Below are positions 6,717 through 8,628 of a stretch of 8,628 nucleotides of DNA, in pieces (positions within the stretch are counted from its first letter, which is position 1; every line of letters starts with the position of its first letter). The stretch is from Actinomycetota bacterium (GTDB taxonomy: Bacteria > Actinomycetota > Actinomycetes > S36-B12). The translations under genes and the position numbers were made by a program. Location of the stretch: NCBI GenBank assembly GCA_003456155.1, contig DMPC01000154.1, forward strand, positions 1,414 through 10,041, read 5' to 3'. The notes under the pieces are model-generated. The model was not told the origin of the DNA, did not search any database, and saw only the letters and a program-made list of their open reading frames with translations.

Positions 6717-7982
6717 GTGACCGGACGTCTCGTCATCATGGGCTCAGGGGAGACCGCTCCCACCATGGTGAAGCTTCATCGCTCCCTCATCGAGGAAGCC
6801 GGATCCGGGCCCCGGGCCATGCTCGACACCCCCTTCGGATTCCAGGCGAACGCCGATGACCTCACGGCGAAGATCCAGGAGTACTTCGCCGACTCCGTCG
6901 GCTCGCCCATCGAGGTGGCGCGGTGGCGCAGGCGCGACGAGCCCTCGGCCGTGCGCGAGCGAGCGCTCGCGCTGCTGCAGCGGGCCGCATTCGTCTTCGC
7001 CGGCCCCGGCAGCCCCACCTATGCCTTGAAGCAGTGGGAGGCCACTGCTGTCCCCGAGACGTTCCTCGACGTTCTCGGCCGTGCGGGGACCGTGGTGCTC
7101 GGCAGTGCCGCGGCCGTCACGACGGGGGCGTGGTCGGTTCCGGTGTATGAGATCTACAAGGTGGGCGAGGAGCCTCACTGGGTGGAGGGGCTCGACATCC
7201 TCGGCTCGCTGACGGGGATCCGCGCGGCCGTCATCCCGCACTTCGACAACAAGGAGGGCGGCCGTCACGACACGCGGTTCTGCTACCTCGGCGAGGATCG
7301 CCTCGAAGTCATGGAGCGCCTGCTGCCCGAGGGCGTCGGCGTGCTGGGCGTCGACGAGCACACGGCGATCATCATCGACTCGGACGCCGATGTGGTCACC
7401 GTGCACGGGGCCGGTGGGCTCACCCTGCGATCCGGCGGCCGCACGCACGTCGTGCCCAGTGGAGGTTCTCTCCCCTTGGGTGAGCTGGGCGGCCTGCTCA
7501 GCGGGGTGTCACCGGCGAGCGCCGCGCCCGTCGTCGCCGCGGCTCCCCGCACGCCTGACGGTGCGGACGAGACTGGTGACGCCACCCCCTCCCTTCGTTC
7601 GGTTGCCACCGAGCTCAGGGCGAGGTTCGACGACGCTCTCGCGGGTGGCGACGCCGATGGGGCGATGGAGGCGGCCCTGGCGCTGGAGGAGGCGATCCAG
7701 CTGTGGTCGGCCGACACCCTGCAGGGAGCAGACCTCTCGATGGCCCGTCAGGCGCTGCGCTCGATGATCGTCGCACTCGCGACGGCCGCACAGGAGGGAC
7801 TGCGCGATCCGCGGGCCCTCCTCGATCCGGTCGTGCAGGTGGTCCTCGAGGCGAGGGCACGTGCCCGGTCAGCCGGCGACTACGCCACCGGGGATGCGCT
7901 CCGGGACGGACTCATGGCTGCGGGGATCGAGGTCCGCGATGGCGCGACTGGCTCCCTGTGGTCGTTCCACACGGCAGACTGA
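6717..7982 (+). CDS. Peptidase S51/cyanophycinase-like amidotransferase-fold protein fused to a CysRS-like C-terminal region
   Basis: The 421-residue protein starts at GTG 6717, with AGGG at 6706-6709 seven bases upstream. Residues 3-245 have the class I glutamine amidotransferase/peptidase S51 fold: RLVIMGSGE at the N-terminus, FAGPGSPTYAL at 94-104, a nucleophile-elbow-like LGSAAAVTTG with Ser130, PVYEIYKVG at 142-150, IPHF with His175, and GVLGVDEHTAII around 208-219. S51 enzymes use a Ser-His pair and include cyanophycinase and aspartyl dipeptidase. A Pro/Ala-rich linker (about 262-291) follows. Residues about 292-418 resemble the C-terminal helical region of cysteinyl-tRNA synthetase, clearest in LEARARARSAGDYATGDALR, AAGIEVRD and the closing GSLW. 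No synthetase catalytic domain (HIGH or KMSKS) is present, so it is not a tRNA synthetase. Substrate and pathway are unknown; hydrolysis of a peptide or amide bond is the family expectation. It has no signal peptide and is probably cytoplasmic. The downstream transporter starts 41 bases later. Confidence 0.8.
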   Translation: MTGRLVIMGSGETAPTMVKLHRSLIEEAGSGPRAMLDTPFGFQANADDLTAKIQEYFADSVGSPIEVARWRRRDEPSAVRERALALLQRAAFVFAGPGSPTYALKQWEATAVPETFLDVLGRAGTVVLGSAAAVTTGAWSVPVYEIYKVGEEPHWVEGLDILGSLTGIRAAVIPHFDNKEGGRHDTRFCYLGEDRLEVMERLLPEGVGVLGVDEHTAIIIDSDADVVTVHGAGGLTLRSGGRTHVVPSGGSLPLGELGGLLSGVSPASAAPVVAAAPRTPDGADETGDATPSLRSVATELRARFDDALAGGDADGAMEAALALEEAIQLWSADTLQGADLSMARQALRSMIVALATAAQEGLRDPRALLDPVVQVVLEARARARSAGDYATGDALRDGLMAAGIEVRDGATGSLWSFHTAD

Positions 7983-8001
7983 GCCTGCGGACGAGGCGCT
8001 G

Positions 8002-8016
8002 CCCTCGGTGAGAGGG
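8002..8016 (+). promoter_or_regulatory. Hairpin overlapping the ribosome binding site of the MMPL gene
   Basis: CCCTC at 8002-8006 can pair with GAGGG at 8012-8016 around loop GGTGA. The 3' arm overlaps AGGGG (8013-8017), the likely Shine-Dalgarno sequence six bases before GTG 8024. A folded leader would hide the ribosome binding site. The stem is only five pairs, so it may be incidental. Confidence 0.3.
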
Positions 8017-8023
8017 GTGAGCG

Positions 8024-8628
8024 GTGAGTCGTTGGGCGGTCCGGCACCCCATCTGGGCGCTCGTCGCCTGGGCCCTGGTGCTGATCGGGATCGGTGCGGG
8101 TGCGGCGGCATTCCCCGGGACCTACAACGACAGCTTCGCACTGCCGGGTGCCTCCTCCACGAAGGCTCAGGACCTTCTCGGCGAACTCTCCCGCGGGCCT
8201 GCGACGACGTCGTCGATTCAGGTGGTGTGGGAGCACCCGGGCTCGTCCGTCACCTCGAAGCAGACGCAACGCCAGATCGACCCGTTGCTGAAGAGCCTGG
8301 CTGAACTGCCGTTCACGCGCTGCGTCGCGGGCCCCTATGGGCGCAACGACGGCAGGGACTGTCCGACGGCTCTGCCGACGGACTATCGCGAGGCGGCCCG
8401 CGCGGGAATCACGGCGGCACTGGTCAAGGCCACGGGGCTGTCCGCGAAGCAACTGGAGCAGGCCGCGAGGATCCTCGCGGAACTGGCACCGCTGGAGAAG
8501 GGCGACCCAGCGCAGTTCGCGGCGATCGCACGAGCCCTCCCCGGCCTCGCCGCGTGGGCGGCAGCTCCGCCGGAGGTGGTCGCCGGGCTCGCGTCCTTGT
8601 CGGTGGCCGACCTGATGAAGATTCCGGG
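8024..8628 (+). CDS. MMPL/RND family transporter, N-terminal part (3' partial)
   Basis: The first 201 codons are visible and remain open to the window edge. GTG 8024 is chosen because AGGGG lies six bases upstream and the protein then starts as MMPL proteins do: SRWAVRHPIWALVAWAL, a first membrane helix at about 9-30, then FPGTYNDSFALPGASSTKAQDLL near 30-52, the usual opening of the first extracytoplasmic domain (LPG, then a conserved aliphatic DLL). MMPL proteins are proton-driven exporters of lipids, siderophores or other hydrophobic compounds across the cytoplasmic membrane, with 11-12 helices and usually 700 or more residues, so most of this one lies outside the window. Residues about 92-201 differ from short-loop members: two cysteines, Cys100 and Cys113, could form a disulfide outside the membrane, and a predicted helix-rich stretch (about 120-200) follows. 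The substrate cannot be told. The upstream fusion gene is 41 bases away and may share a transcript. Confidence 0.88.
   Translation, partial: MSRWAVRHPIWALVAWALVLIGIGAGAAAFPGTYNDSFALPGASSTKAQDLLGELSRGPATTSSIQVVWEHPGSSVTSKQTQRQIDPLLKSLAELPFTRCVAGPYGRNDGRDCPTALPTDYREAARAGITAALVKATGLSAKQLEQAARILAELAPLEKGDPAQFAAIARALPGLAAWAAAPPEVVAGLASLSVADLMKIP

Noticed and set aside
7593..7982. A true cysteinyl-tRNA synthetase gene or fragment
   Set aside because: Only the C-terminal helical region resembles CysRS. It is in frame with an intact S51-like domain through a linker, with no HIGH or KMSKS motif, so it is a fusion and not a broken synthetase.
1..8628. Mobile element, prophage or recent transfer boundaries
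   Set aside because: Composition and codon style look uniform by eye. No transposase, integrase, tRNA or flanking direct repeat was seen.

Overview
The window is dense, very GC-rich bacterial DNA with strong GC3-type codon use, GTG starts, 4-base stop/start overlaps and a TAGGAT -10 box placed for leaderless transcription. This fits a high-GC actinobacterium. The order Micrococcales (for example a Brachybacterium- or Microbacterium-like organism) is my best guess, but it rests on style and gene families, not on a marker gene.

Layout. (1) Bases 1-206, + strand: the last 67 codons of a RecB-type nuclease or helicase-nuclease, ending in a CX2CX5C iron-sulfur motif. (2) 203-2047, +: a translationally coupled 614-residue protein that looks like two PD-(D/E)XK / 4Fe-4S nuclease modules in tandem; the first has lost its catalytic residues and the second keeps them. 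(3) 2048-2092: a short convergent intergenic gap holding a hairpin. (4) 2093-5053, -: a 986-residue SMC/Rad50-type ATPase (YhaN-like) with an unexpected C-terminal Lsr2-like DNA-binding tail. (5) 5050-6288, -: its Mre11/SbcD-type nuclease partner (YhaO-like), first in the minus-strand operon and overlapping the ATPase by 4 bases. (6) 6289-6420: a divergent promoter region. (7) 6421-6657, +: a 78-residue two-helix membrane protein of the superinfection-immunity (T4 Imm-like) family. (8) 6717-7982, +: a peptidase S51/class I amidotransferase-like domain fused to a cysteinyl-tRNA synthetase-like C-terminal region. (9) 8024-8628, +: the N-terminal 201 codons of an MMPL/RND transporter that runs off the window.

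How the genes may work together. The left three quarters is a DNA-end-processing neighbourhood. A helicase/nuclease operon of the AddAB/AdnAB or Cas4-like Fe-S kind faces a Mre11-Rad50-like operon across a 45-bp gap. Both would act on double-strand ends, in repair or against incoming DNA. The Lsr2-like tail could steer the Rad50-like ATPase to nucleoid-bound or xenogeneic DNA, and the small Imm-like membrane protein starts 132 bp away from the nuclease, divergently. Calling this one system, or a defence system, is inference; the genes are not all co-transcribed. The right quarter (S51-CysRS fusion, MMPL exporter) looks unrelated.

No stretch over 300 bases lacks a gene. I saw no tRNA, rRNA, CRISPR array, insertion sequence or integrase.
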